Shown: positions 21,989 through 33,433, counted from the first letter of the stretch. The stretch is DNA of 64,000 nucleotides from Tritrichomonas musculus (GCA_039105265.1 JAPFFF010000021.1:2604001-2668000); one strand, 5' to 3'. The notes: a model not told the origin generated them from the sequence alone. Made by a program: numbers and translations.

Positions 21989-23458
21989 TTACTCAAAGCC
22001 ATCGAGTGGGCAAAGCTCGACCAATCTCTTATTGATTTCAGTGATGTGATCATCTGCGGCTCTTGCTTGTTTGGATGAAACTCCCCAGAAACCACTTCTC
22101 TTTTGGAATGGTGCGAATTTGTTTTCTTTATCACGGATGTGCTTGCAGTAACGGAGCTTATCGTTAATAATCTTGACGGAAAGAGAAGCCTTAAGTTCGC
22201 TGATTCTTCCATTTTGAGATGAAAGGTTCTTGTTTCTTTTAACGACATCACCTGCAAGAGCATCAGATTTGCCATGAGCATCAAGAGCTTTAGCTTCGAT
22301 ATCTTCCTTGATCTTTTGAAGTTCGGCATTGTGTACTTCAGTGAGTTCTTTGAATTGTGTATTGAATCCTTCCTTGATTGGTTCGAATTCTTTGGTAACT
22401 TCTTCCTTAAGGATCTTAGGAAGATTGCTTGCCATTTCCTTGTAATCATCTGCGGCAACCTTCATCTTTTCGACTAAACCTTCGAGTTCTTCAAGTTTTT
22501 CGTTATGTTCTTGGATTGTCTTTTCGATGATATCGCCAAGTTCTGCAGTGTCATCTTCAAGTAATTGAAGTTCTTCTGTTTGTGCAGTGATCTTTGCAGT
22601 TAATTCTTGGAATTTGGCATCATGTTCTTCTTTCATCTTTTGGGCTGCAGTTGTTTGTGCATTTTGAACGAGTTCTTTCATAACAGACATTTCAGAGGTG
22701 TGGCGAGATTCAGATTGAACACGATCTCTTTCGGCTTTGCTTCTGAGGCTGCTTAAAGCCCATGCAAGGAAGAAGTTAACATTTTCTTCGTGGATTTCTG
22801 GGCATTGGAAGATACCATCAATTTGATCTGGGGAAAGTGATTGGAAATCAATAAGGGTAATTAATGGTGCTGCTGCCTGTGCATTTTCATTGAAAAGAGT
22901 GATGACGAATTCGATAAGTTTATCCTTATTAAGGATTTCACCCTTTTCGTCAGATGTGATCTTCTTTTGAAGAGCAAGAAGAACTGAACGGAAAATAAGC
23001 TCAGGTGGTGCTTTAAGGAAGTTATCATCATCAAGAGCTGTGTTGATCATGTTTGCGCATGCAATGACATCTGTTTCAAGATAGTGCTTATTCTTGCAAT
23101 GTTCTAACATTTCTTCAATTGCATTTCCTGGGACTGGGCGAGTAAGATCTTTTGACTTGATGTAATCACGGACAAACTTTGAAAGTGTAGCAACTTCCCA
23201 TTCAGCAGCGATATCTTGTAATTCAAAAGCAGTGTTCTTGGTAACCTTGAATGGTTGAAGTTGGCAAGCATTAATGAAAGCAGTGATTGTATCAGTTCTA
23301 ACTCTTTGAACCAATGTGCCTTGGGTTTTTCCTTCACCCATTAATTTTCCGCATTTCTTTGACATTTTAGCAAAAGTTGGTCCATCAAGATAATAGGGAA
23401 GGTTATTGGCCCAGAGTGTAAATGTGTGCATAAACTCAGGAGTAGTATCAGTATCCAT
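21989..23458 (-). CDS. 489-residue coiled-coil protein, probably highly expressed
   Basis: Residues about 1-240 form a helical domain beginning TLWANNLPYYLDGPTFAKM. Its arrangement (hydrophobic helices, NACQLQPFKVTKNTAFELQDIAAEW) recalls BTB/BACK-like folds, but I cannot name it. Residues about 250-400 are coiled coil, rich in Glu, Lys and Gln heptads. The C-terminus (KRSGFWGVSSKQARAADDHI) is short and basic. There is no signal peptide or membrane span, so it is cytosolic and perhaps cytoskeletal. Codons lean to ATC, TTC, AAG, GGT and GAA and the gene is less AT-rich than its neighbours, the usual sign of strong expression. TCATATCA lies about 16 bases ahead of the start codon as a possible initiator. 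Confidence 0.85.
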   Translation of the reverse strand: MDTDTTPEFMHTFTLWANNLPYYLDGPTFAKMSKKCGKLMGEGKTQGTLVQRVRTDTITAFINACQLQPFKVTKNTAFELQDIAAEWEVATLSKFVRDYIKSKDLTRPVPGNAIEEMLEHCKNKHYLETDVIACANMINTALDDDNFLKAPPELIFRSVLLALQKKITSDEKGEILNKDKLIEFVITLFNENAQAAAPLITLIDFQSLSPDQIDGIFQCPEIHEENVNFFLAWALSSLRSKAERDRVQSESRHTSEMSVMKELVQNAQTTAAQKMKEEHDAKFQELTAKITAQTEELQLLEDDTAELGDIIEKTIQEHNEKLEELEGLVEKMKVAADDYKEMASNLPKILKEEVTKEFEPIKEGFNTQFKELTEVHNAELQKIKEDIEAKALDAHGKSDALAGDVVKRNKNLSSQNGRISELKASLSVKIINDKLRYCKHIRDKENKFAPFQKRSGFWGVSSKQARAADDHITEINKRLVELCPLDGFE

Positions 23459-24578
23459 CTTAAGTTGATATGATATAGTAGCCGTTTATTTCTGACGCTC
23501 AAATCACATTTAATCACATTTTAACGTATACCTTCACTAGAACAAGTGATATAATTATCTCAAAATAAAAATTAATTTTTAATTTAATTAATATGTTTTT
23601 ATGATGTATATATTATTTATAAATATATTATTTATTAATTCATTAAAAATCATTATTATTTTTTATGAAACCGTTGGAAAATGATATTAGCTTAAATCAT
23701 TCAAAATTTGTGAGAAAATAAAAAAATTTAAGAAAAGACTGAAAATCATTTTTTGTTTTCATTTTTTATAATTTTATAAAAATATCAAAATTTTTTATAT
23801 TATTTAATTATCTTATAATATAAATTTGGTTATTCTTGTCTATTTATATTTATCTATCAAATATAAGGTTGTTTTTTGAATAATTGAAAATAATTTTATT
23901 AAAATTTTTGAATAAAATTGAAATCTCTTACATTGAATGAAATTGAATCTTATCTTTGAAAAAATGTTCAGAAAATTTTTCATATTAAAAAATGATTTTT
24001 CTTGATAAATAACAATTTTGATTCATTTTAATTTATAGAAAAATTTTTAAAATAATACAATATTGAATTATAATTATAAAACTAATTCATTTTATCAAAA
24101 AAGCATATATATACAATAAGATAAAACAAACTTAATATAGTTATCATCAGTGGTTTTTAAATAATTGATTATATCAATATGAATATTTCGTAAAAATTTA
24201 AAAAATATGCATATTAATCATTTTCATAATGATTGAAAATGAAAAAAGTTTTAAAAAGTGTTTTATAGGGGAAAATAAGATAAGGCATTAATGATATCAT
24301 AGAAGGAGATATTTTTCTTGTTAATACTAAAGAAGAAATTGATTTTTTATGGGTAATATGCCAAAATTTTTATTTATCTTTTGAAATTTTCAATGGATCT
24401 GAATTTTCATAAAGATTTTATCATTTTTTCAAAATTCATTGAATTTTGAATGATAGGGAAACTTTTTGTGTGACAACTGTGATTTTTTTAATGTCACATT
24501 TGCCAAAATTTGAATAAAGGAAAAGAATCAAATTGAATTAATTATTTTCATATCATTTATAATATATTTTAAACAGAA
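23459..24578. other. AT-rich spacer between divergent genes
   Basis: The coiled-coil gene (minus) and the Myb gene (plus) diverge from this 1.1-kb stretch, so both promoters should lie in it. TCATATCATTTATAA lies shortly before the Myb start. No gene is seen. Confidence 0.5.
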
Positions 24579-25136
24579 ATGGATATTAATTGTCAACTAA
24601 ATTCATTTGAAATTCCAGAGATACCTCGTTCTATTATCATCAAATCTTACATTAAAGGGATTTCAAGCCGTAGAAATTTTGCGAAAGAAGAAGATCAACG
24701 TCTTTCATATTTAGTTGAAAGATATGGGACAAACAATTGGGAAATGATAGCAAGTATGATGCCATTACGAAATGCACGACAATGTCGAGATAGATTTCGA
24801 AATTATCTTTCACCAAAAATAAATTTAAAAAAATGGAGTGAAGAAGAAGATCTATTATTGATTTACAAATATAAGGAATTGGGACCTAAGTGGGTGCAAA
24901 TTTCGAAATACTTTGATGGGAGAAGTGATAATAATTTAAAGAACAGATGGTATACTCATTTAAAAAAAAAATGTGAAGAAACAGAAAAATCAAAATTAGA
25001 AGATTCGATCGATCTTGGAAGCCAAATTTATGTTTATGAGGATATTGAACAATTATTTTTTGATTCAGAAAATAATTCTGAAATACTATCTGATGCTCCT
25101 ATAGATCAAACAAATTTTCCATTATGTTTTGATTAA
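24579..25136 (+). CDS. R2R3-type Myb DNA-binding protein
   Basis: 185 residues with two Myb repeats. Repeat one (about 30-78) runs NFAKEEDQRLSYLVERYG, NNWEMIA, RNARQCRDRFRNYL, with Phe in place of the first and third tryptophans. Repeat two (about 80-130) runs KWSEEEDLLLIYKYKELG, KWVQIS, RSDNNLKNRWYTHL with all three tryptophans. The recognition helices (ARQCRDRFRNYL and DNNLKNRWYTHL) are typical. The tail is short and acidic. Small Myb proteins of this build regulate transcription in Trichomonas, for instance at adhesin genes, and act in the nucleus. The target here is unknown. Confidence 0.92.
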   Translation: MDINCQLNSFEIPEIPRSIIIKSYIKGISSRRNFAKEEDQRLSYLVERYGTNNWEMIASMMPLRNARQCRDRFRNYLSPKINLKKWSEEEDLLLIYKYKELGPKWVQISKYFDGRSDNNLKNRWYTHLKKKCEETEKSKLEDSIDLGSQIYVYEDIEQLFFDSENNSEILSDAPIDQTNFPLCFD

Positions 25137-26123
25137 TATATTAATATATATTAAAATGTTATTTGTCATTATTATTATTCTAGTTTATTATTTCTTCATC
25201 ATCATAATTTTTGTGAAAATTCTTCTTTTTTGGGCATATTAGTTTAAAATTAATGATATATGCTATCTGTATTGTTATTCTATCAATTTATTGTTAGTAT
25301 TTAAAGATTTTTATAATGTTTTGAAGTGACCAAATTTCTTTTGAATTTTTTTCAAGATCTAATGGACTAATTATCTGCATCTACACCACTTTTATTGATG
25401 ATAATTTGATTATTTCTATCCATTTTAACAATTTTTTAAATTTTCTATATTAAATGAAAGAAAAAACATATTAGATAATTGTTTTATTTTAATTGAAAGA
25501 ATCATTAACGATTTCATTTTTTTTAAATTTCAGCATTTCATGAAAAAGTTATTATTACTGCATCTCTTGTTTCTTTAACATCTGTTGAATCAGAAATTAA
25601 TTTGATTATTCGAATATGTTTCTAATACTTCTCCTCCAATTTCTTTTGTATTAAAGCGATAAATCATTTGAGTGAAAGTAGTTTTGTTATGGAAGTCTAC
25701 TCTCTAATAAGTCCATCTATGCTGTCTTTCCTCTCTTTCTTAACACTTACACCATAGAGTTATGGTGTATTGACCTATATAAGCTCATCATTTTATGCAG
25801 CCAATATAACTATGTAATTTTTGTAAAATAAAAGAAAGCAGGTTCAAATGAGTGATAAGGGCCAAAAATCACAGATGAGAGTCCAAATAAAGCATCCTTG
25901 CCAAATTATTTAAGAATAATACACCTATATATATGAGTTTAAGATAAAAAAAAATTACAATATGGAATCATTTATTAACGGTCAAACTCTTTGTAAACAA
26001 AAAGTCCAAATGGCACAGTATATAGATTCTATTTTGTATGAAGCCAACAGCTACTTATAAAATTACTACTACAAAACAAGACTGTAATAGTATTTGATAC
26101 ATCCAAATTTATGTTGGAAAAGA
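25137..26123. other. AT-rich spacer with a short hairpin
   Basis: No gene seen. At 25748-25769 TACACCATA pairs perfectly with TATGGTGTA around a GAGT loop. The stretch leads up to the left inverted repeat of the 26-kb element. Confidence 0.5.
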
Positions 26124-26234
26124 AGTAGTATAGTATAAACGGTGTCTCATACTTCGCCACCGCCTACACTGCTCGCCACCAAGCTCAGGTACACCTTCGC
26201 TTGGGCCTCGCTACCCGGCTAAATACCCTCTGAA
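26124..26234 (+). repeat. Left terminal inverted repeat of the 26-kb element
   Basis: Inverted copy of 28840-28950 with about three differences; markedly GC-richer than its surroundings. Confidence 0.9.
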
Positions 26235-26343
26235 AACTTATCGTAAGTACACACTCTCTATTTTCACTATTCCCCAATGTCATTTCCATGGTATGGAGTG
26301 GTTTTTGAATTCTACACCCGAAAAATATTGAGATATAGGTATT

Positions 26344-28233
26344 TTACTCATTCCATTTCAATTGTTTAACGTAAATCTGTTCTTCTGGATATTGATCTAA
26401 ATTCATTCTTACATTAAAGTCATATTTATAATCTGTAGCTTGATATTGCACAACTTTTACTTTCTTTGATCCATATATTTCATCGAGTATTGCAATCTTT
26501 GATCCATGGAGAATTCTCACAAAATGTTTTTCACCACTCGTCTCTTTAAATATTATTAACAATTCATATGCATCAGAATCGAACTCGGTACTAATCGTTA
26601 AAATATTTTTGTGTGAATCATAATTGATTCCTGTTAAATCATCAATCCATTGAATATCACAATCAACAAAGCCAGAATAAAATATTTTCCATTCATTTTC
26701 TTCTTCTTTATGATTCTTGAATGAAACAAAGAAGTCCATAAATAATCCAAGAACATCTTCAACAGGATATTTTTCATTTGATCTAACAACTTTGAAATAT
26801 TTAATATCAGAATAACCATTTATGTCTTCCATATAATCATCAACAGACGAACTAATATTTACAAAACCATCAAAGGTACAATAAACTTTTGAAACATTAT
26901 TTTTGTATTTTTCATCATAAACAGTTTCAATGGTTAAATCTTTCACGATTCTATATTTAAATTCTCCAACTTTTGAAAAAATGATGAATGTTCCAGAGTT
27001 TGAATAAATGTTCAATAGCAATACAATACAAAATTCACCATCAGCAGAATCATATTGTAAAATCATATATTTGTCATCATAATTCCTTGGAATAAATTTA
27101 AATCTGAGTTCAAATTCTCCATTAACAAAATAGAAATAACCAAAATATGTTTTTGGATTATCAGAAATATTCTTATATCTATCATTTTTGATGAATTCAA
27201 CCAAAGCATTCTCAAAAGTTTTCTCTAAATCGATTCGATTATCTGTTTTCAAAACTATGTCATCTTGTTTAATTATTTTTTCGGCTAGTGTTAATTTGGT
27301 ATCTAATTCTCCTGTTTCACTTTCGATAAAAAAGCGCCAATCATTGCTCTCATTTGGATAATAATTTACGTAATAAGTTGTTCCATCAATTTCTATACTG
27401 TAATAAATATCGGAATTCTCAGGTACATTTTCATCATAATCAAACAGAAAATCAAAATTCTTGACCACGCCAGCATCAGTAATCGTTCCAACAAGATGAG
27501 TTCCCCTATTCATTTTTATTTTGACTTCACACCTTCCTTCACTATCTAGGACATTTTCAAAAGGCAAATTGACAGCCTCTTTGTATATCAAATCATTTTT
27601 TTCTCGATATTTTCCGTCCGCTTCACTCTTAACTTTCTCTAATGCTTCATTTACTTCATCAACAGTTGGGAATTCATTTAAAGTAGTAGCTAGAGCTGTA
27701 TCATTCTTTTCTATCTGCTCATGTAATGTATCTATCTTCTTATGTAAATCATCTATATCACAAGTATATGCTAAATCATTTGTGGTAAGTTCCATTCTTC
27801 TTTTTGCTGTATTTTCTTTTATCTGTATTCCACCAACCCTATGTTTTTTTGGGTTTGATATGATAAATGTTTTGTCATTCATAGTGCAGCTAGGAAAATC
27901 ATTTGTTCCTTGGTAATTAATTGTTCCACCAGTAATATTAATAGTAACTATATTCTCTTCATAATCAACATCATTGTATTCACTAACTTTTTGCACCAAA
28001 AATCGTGCCTTGATTGTTCCATCTGTGATAACATCTTCTGCTTCCAAATGGACCTCGCTATTGACATATTTACCAACAACATCTATTATGTCATCTCTAA
28101 CCAAATCTGTCTTTTGAACTACTTCATCCAATGTAGGGTAATAACCAAACTCTGCCTCTAGCTCATTAACCTTCTCGGCGAGTAATTTAAATACAGGCTT
28201 GAGGGATTCCCTGAACATATTGCTAATATCCAT
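26344..28233 (-). CDS. 629-residue protein of the TIR-bounded element
   Basis: The largest frame in the element. Residues about 1-75 are helical (MFRESLKPVFKLLAEKVNEL). A beta-rich stretch around 90-130 leads into a short coiled coil near 160-210 (DDLHKKIDTLHEQIEKND). The long C-terminal part is rich in Tyr, Asp, Asn and beta strands. The layout of coiled coil followed by repetitive beta-rich sequence is reminiscent of virus or phage fibre-type proteins, but no family is recognised and this is only an impression. It lies wholly between the inverted repeats and reads from right to left. Confidence 0.6.
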   Translation of the reverse strand: MDISNMFRESLKPVFKLLAEKVNELEAEFGYYPTLDEVVQKTDLVRDDIIDVVGKYVNSEVHLEAEDVITDGTIKARFLVQKVSEYNDVDYEENIVTINITGGTINYQGTNDFPSCTMNDKTFIISNPKKHRVGGIQIKENTAKRRMELTTNDLAYTCDIDDLHKKIDTLHEQIEKNDTALATTLNEFPTVDEVNEALEKVKSEADGKYREKNDLIYKEAVNLPFENVLDSEGRCEVKIKMNRGTHLVGTITDAGVVKNFDFLFDYDENVPENSDIYYSIEIDGTTYYVNYYPNESNDWRFFIESETGELDTKLTLAEKIIKQDDIVLKTDNRIDLEKTFENALVEFIKNDRYKNISDNPKTYFGYFYFVNGEFELRFKFIPRNYDDKYMILQYDSADGEFCIVLLLNIYSNSGTFIIFSKVGEFKYRIVKDLTIETVYDEKYKNNVSKVYCTFDGFVNISSSVDDYMEDINGYSDIKYFKVVRSNEKYPVEDVLGLFMDFFVSFKNHKEEENEWKIFYSGFVDCDIQWIDDLTGINYDSHKNILTISTEFDSDAYELLIIFKETSGEKHFVRILHGSKIAILDEIYGSKKVKVVQYQATDYKYDFNVRMNLDQYPEEQIYVKQLKWNE

Positions 28234-28839
28234 GGCACCGCTTAATGTTAAGGTTCATGTATCAGGGTTATCATTCTCATCTGTATAAGGTAATTCATCT
28301 AGTTGTTTATATTCTTCCTCACACCAGGTTATTATTGGAGTAATATCTTTTGTGATATACCTAGCGACGGTCCCAGACATGAAATTAATAGCATTTCTAA
28401 CTATATCGCTCAATCCTTTTGTTGATTTACGTGAGAACAATCTTTTAAGGAATCCTCCCCCATTCCCAGTTGCAAAACTAATACCTTCAGGAGCTAATTG
28501 CATACCTATAGAACCTATTGAACCGACTGTACCTGCGACACCAAATGCTAAAGCAGTCCATGAAACAATTCTTAAATTATCAACATCTTCTTCTAGATGC
28601 TGAGTTACTGTTTCTGTTCTTGATACTCTTCCTTTTAGGCTTTATATTGTTGAGTTCATTTCTTGGACATCATAGCTAATCACATCTATATTGTTAGTTA
28701 CCATATTTAAATCACTTCTCATGGTTGTAATATTATCAGCAGTAATGATTTTGGAACTAGTGATGTTGTAATCTGTATACAAGGTAGTTGCTGCATTAGG
28801 ATTGGGATACACTTCATAAAATTGTTGTCTAATAATATA

Positions 28840-28950
28840 TTCAGAGGGTATTTGGCCGGGTAGCGAGGCCCAAGCGAAGGTGTACCTGAGCTTGGTGGCG
28901 AGCAGTGTAGGCGGTGGCGAAGTATGAGACACCGCCTATACTATACTACT
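28840..28950 (-). repeat. Right terminal inverted repeat of the 26-kb element
   Basis: Partner of 26124-26234. A short minus-strand reading frame begins inside this repeat. Confidence 0.9.
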
Positions 28951-29509
28951 TAAGAGATAAGTATAAATAAAACACGTTATTGAAGAATAATTTCTCAATT
29001 GCATAATTCTTATTCCTGCAAATTACAAAGCTAACCATTTTTAGAAAGATTTCGATTATAAAATAGTTTCAATTAATTGTAGCAAAATTGTTATTGGCAG
29101 TGAAACTACTGGGAACTTCTTAATGTATGATACTAATACATTATCAAAGAAAGATGTTTATTAGTAAGCTGACCAACCTTTCCTTAAGGCACAATGAAAT
29201 GGCCGAATTGGTGAAGAAAAATGTAAACGAATACAGTGTAATTATTATTAAGATTCATGATAAGCATGAAAGTATATCTTTAAAAGAATTGTTTATTAAA
29301 GAAGGTATTGATGCAAAAGTTATAACCAGTATTATCAAATTATTAGGACAGCTAATTACTTTTCAAAATGAGAAAGTTAGATTCTTATAGGGAAATTCAT
29401 AAGCCTTCGGACTAGGCTTTTTCTAACTGCTTTTTTCACACAAATATATAAAAAATTAAATATTGAAATGAATTTTAATGAAAAGCAGTTATAACTCAAA
29501 ATAAAGGGA
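28951..29509. other. Spacer with an unrecognised 87-residue frame
   Basis: The plus-strand frame 29127-29390 (beginning MILIHYQRKMFISKLTNLSL) has amphipathic helical composition but no known family. It may be a small gene or a transposon remnant. AAGCCT/AGGCTT form a small stem-loop just after its stop. Confidence 0.3.
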
Positions 29510-31116
29510 AACAGTATGAGTTACAATTATATAAAAATTCGCAATGGCTCCCATTTAATAATCAGCATAATATCGTTTTATTCTATAAAGAAATACAATC
29601 CCAGACGAATACTCCAATTTATTTTTTTGCAAAATGCTCCAAATGTTGAGATGTTTTGCATTCAAAAAATCATGCTATAAAAATGTTTACAATTATGTTA
29701 TTGATATGAGAATTCAGTTCGCTCTTTTATATCTTATAAACCGAATTTCTATAAACATGTTGTGATTAATTCTATCGAACACCCTTTTATTAAAAAATTT
29801 TGCTTTTTACTCAATGAAAATTTTGATATTCCAAAAAATAAAATATAGAGACAAATGATAATATATTATTCAAATTTAATTATCGAAAACACAATTAAAG
29901 CATGAAATCTCAATATGTTTCCGTAATGCTTGATGGTGCAACAAAATAGAAACGAAAATTCTTATCAATAATCCTTTACACTAGATTTGAATATGTGTAT
30001 TTTAAAACCAAAATTATTTCTAACGAAATTTCAAAAAGCATTTATAATTTTTTAAATGAATATTTCAATTTTTTAAAATCACAAAATAAAATAATATGTT
30101 CAGTTGGTTGTGATGACTATACAGCAAATTAAAAAGCATGCAATTTTGAATTAAGTAATGATATTTACGGCCAATATTGTAATTGCCATTGTGCGGCATT
30201 AGCACTTTCGCATCAGTTCACATATTGAAGGCAAAATCACGACATAACGATAAAAACCAAAATGGCTCTACGCTTATTGAAAAATTTAAATCAACCTTTT
30301 TTTTATATAGGGGAAGTCAATTTCAGAGTGTTTTCAATTTATTGTTGACAATCAAGATGAATTAAAAAAAAACTTTCAATGAGGAAAAATGAATATCAAG
30401 TTTATTCTGAATTGTTAACTTTTGATTGAAATGCAGTTTTAAAGGCTACACAAATTATTACATCATATATAACATCGATGGAGTTAGATGAAATGAAAAT
30501 TGAATTTCTTTTCCCAAAATTATTTGAGACTATAGAAAAATTGAAAGAACAAAAAACAAAAATAGCTGATGATCTATTAGCTGAATTAAAAAAGTATTCG
30601 ATCAAAATATTAATTTATTAGTTCCATTTTCTGCTTTTTTATTGACATATGAAGGTTCAAAGTTTTGACAAAATTGTCCTAAAGCTTATCAATATTATTT
30701 TATGTCAAAAGGATTGTATGGAATTGTTTTTTATTGTAAAAAATCGAACATTTTATTATATTTCGAAACATACCAATGTTTTACCAATCATCTTATAACA
30801 TCATCTCAAATTTCAATGGATCCATTCATTTTTTAGGTCTTAAAAAGCAATAAATTAAACAGTAGTGAACTTCGCATTTTATCCATCTCCAGCAGCGAAG
30901 CACTTGTTGAACGTCTTTTTGGTGGGTTAGCTTTTATGAACGAAGAGACATCTACTAAAATGAAAGATGACATCATCAATGATGAGTTAACTAAATATGT
31001 CAACTATTCTTCAAAATCAGCATAATTTTGATGGAACTATGCTTCAAAAGCTGGAAAAAAGTTTTGACTATTTTCAAGAATATGCATTTCCTGAAATATT
31101 TGAATTTATGGAATAA
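29510..31116 (+). mobile_element. Degenerate hAT-family transposase
   Basis: Pieces in order on the plus strand match hAT transposases. They are a BED-like Cys/His stretch near 29640, INSIEHPFIKKFCFLLNENF near 29780, YVSVMLDGATK near 29910, a CDDYTAN...ACNFELS block with CNCHCAALALSHQF near 30110-30215, and the C-terminal dimerisation motif LRILSISSSEALVERLFGGL near 30870-30930. The coding sequence ends near 31116. Many stops and frameshifts break it, so it is an old, dead copy. Terminal inverted repeats and an 8-bp target duplication were not found by eye. Confidence 0.7.
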
Positions 31117-31232
31117 ATCTTTTAAAATCAAATAATTATTAATAAACTTTTTTTTAATCAAAAAAGAAAATAATAAACTTTGATTTTTTAAGTTGGCGTG
31201 TAAACTACTACACATGATAACTTATTGATTTA

Positions 31233-31265
31233 AAAAAGTACCTTTTATTATAAAAGGTACTTTTT
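31233..31265. repeat. Perfect 15-bp hairpin
   Basis: AAAAAGTACCTTTTA pairs with TAAAAGGTACTTTTT around a three-base loop. It lies between the hAT and mariner relics and may mark an element end or a transcription stop. Confidence 0.6.
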
Positions 31266-31800
31266 ATTAAATATAGTCTCTTCCTTTTTCAATAACTGTG
31301 TTTAATCTTGCAATCCATTCGTCATATACGGAGGAATATGGAGGATACTCCATTCTTTTCAATCCATATTCACTCTTTTTGAACCTCGATATTTAATTTT
31401 CAAAAAGACATATTTTACTCAATTTTTGTTCCTGAATTCTCTATAAAAGGAATCAATTTCAGGCAAAACCTGTTCTACAAAGTATGTAGAATTGAAATTT
31501 TCTTTTGGTCCTAGATTATCAACGAGTAAAATTCTTCTTAATGAGAAATAAATTGAAAACAAGGTTTTTTGAAGGCCAAATGTTGGCTTTGGAATTTGAG
31601 GATGCTCAGAATTTTGTTTGTTCGTATAACCAATAAAACCATGATTCGTCGCCAATTATGATATACATTCTGGAAATTTTTTCTAATGTGAGTATTTGGA
31701 GCATTGAATGTGCAATTTCAACCCTTTTTTGCATTATATCATCTGAAATTTTGTATGGATCCCATTTACAAAAGCACAATTAATAATGTAACTCATTTTT
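31266..31800 (-). mobile_element. Mariner transposase fragment (degenerate)
   Basis: Minus-strand pieces include SDDIMQKRVEIAHSMLQIL, then GDESWFYWLYEQ (the first catalytic-aspartate motif), PTFGLQKTLFSIYFSLRRIL, a frame ending near 31419, and the C-terminal YDEWIARLNTVIEKGRDYI ending at about 31272. The middle with the later aspartates is missing or scrambled and frames change. It is an old relic. Confidence 0.7.
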
Positions 31801-32560
31801 AAGAATTATCCCATTCTTTAATTCTTGAAATTATAATTGAAATACTGATGATTAATAATCTACACATTATAAAGAATCATTTAATATAAATGAAAGAACA
31901 AAATATGGCACAAAAAGCTGTGAAAAAGTTTGTCCAAAGACTTATGAATTCCCCTATGCGCGTCGCATTTTATTTAATGAAAATACAAATATGCAAATTT
32001 CAAAAAAAAAATATTTTTTTTGACATTTTGGCTTCATATAAAATGCTCATAAAAGATTTAGTTTTCACACCAAATTCTCAAAAAATTCATGAACTATTCT
32101 TTGTACTGTAAAAAGAATCATTACTATTTCAATCATTTTTCAATGATTTTGCCAAAACACTTCCCAAAAAATATATTTTGAAACATTTTTTCTATTTTAT
32201 TGAAGTGGTATATCATGCTGAATCAAATCTTATATAATTTCTAAATTTTGCTCTTTCAATAAAAAATCAATTGGACTTTTTTGCTTGCTATATATCAACT
32301 ATTGTATCAAATTTCATGGGTTAATTATAAGAAGAAACTAAAGAATTGATTGATAAATTTTCTCAAAATCTTTTTTATTTATAGAGAAACCAGAAGTAGC
32401 TGTTTTTTGAATTTCGATTGCAATAGACAATTTAGACATAATTTTTTGGACATAATATAAACAACTTTTTCAGTTGCTTTTTATTGCCAAATTGGGTGAA
32501 AGAAAACTTCACTCGAAATATAATGATATTCTGAATATAATTGAAGAACAATTTTCTTAT
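31800..32560. other. Unassigned stretch between transposon relics
   Basis: A plus frame at 31890-32111 (MKEQNMAQKAVKKFVQRLMN) and further short plus-strand pieces to about 32550 look like decayed coding DNA of unknown origin. Confidence 0.3.
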
Positions 32561-33433
32561 TTATTTAGAAAAACTAGTTATGATAAATTTCAAGAAATGA
32601 CTAATTAACTTGCCTCTGTCTTGAACGCACATCAATAATCTTTTTCTAAATGATAAAACAAGTCTGTTGACTGTATCCATTTCAATTTGATTCCACTCGT
32701 AATTTACTGGGTTTCTCAGTTCTTCAGCATTTTTTGGTCGTTTTTCAGGAGGATAATTTGAAATACGGAGTTTAATATTTGCCCAAATCATTTCAATTGG
32801 GCTTAAGTCAGGGGCCGTCTTGCTGAAAATAAAATTGAGTGCCATTGAAAAAAATACATCTGAATAATCTTTTCAATACATTTGGTTTTTTCTAAGAAAA
32901 ATAGAAGTCTCATATTTCCTCTTTGTCTATAGATTCTCAACGAATCTGTTTCCAGACAAAACTTTATTCGTCTGAAAATACAATTTTCTGAAAAAAACAA
33001 TCTCCTGACTTTAAATTTTCTAAAGAAAAATTATATCTTTGAATTATTTGAATTTCTGTCAATTTCTGGACAGTAATAGCTATTACTAGAATGTAAAATT
33101 TTGGATATGCTAAGATGTTATTTTGAATGTATAATTTAAAATTGTGCGCCTAAAATGATCATTAAATTTTTTCTGTATATCTTTTCCTTTTATTGAAGGA
33201 TTGAATAAAACCAGCTCAAATATACATTTTTCTTCGTTTATTGTTATATTCCTTATTGCACCCACATGGTTGCCAGGCCCTCCTCGAGCTATTCTAGCAA
33301 CACGTTTTGGAGAAACACCACATCATCTTATTTGGACGGATGTCATGTTCCGGTCCAGCATTCTTTTTATTTGGTCGTCTGTATATCTTATTTGTTTTGT
33401 TATATATTTGGGCTTTAGCTTTTTAGCACTCAT
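32561..33433 (-). mobile_element. Degenerate Tc1-type transposase
   Basis: Reading right to left: an N-terminal helix-turn-helix stretch starts MSAKKLKPKYITKQIRYTDD at 33433 and passes RARKS-like IARGGPGNHVGAI. A central FCLETDSLRIYRQRG piece follows. The C-terminal block is APDLSPIEMIWANIKLRI then RLVLSFRKRLLMCVQDRGK, typical of Tc1/DDE_3 transposases. Frame changes and stops break it in several places. Confidence 0.7.

Larger units (their letters stand above)
26124..28950. mobile_element. 2.8-kb element with 111-bp terminal inverted repeats, Polinton/Maverick-like ends
   Basis: 111-bp inverted repeats at 26124-26234 and 28840-28950 differ at about three positions. They start AGTAGTATAG on each outward edge; Polinton/Maverick termini typically begin with AG. 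The inside is much too short for a full Polinton and shows no polymerase, integrase or ATPase. It carries one long minus-strand frame and shorter frames at its right side, which look broken in about two places. The end similarity suggests recent arrival. I see no clean target-site duplication. A deletion derivative of a larger virus-like element is the best reading; an unrelated family is possible. Confidence 0.65.

Noticed and set aside
26118-28956. Target-site duplication at the TIR element
   Set aside because: The six bases outside each terminus (AAAAGA and TAAGAG) do not match.
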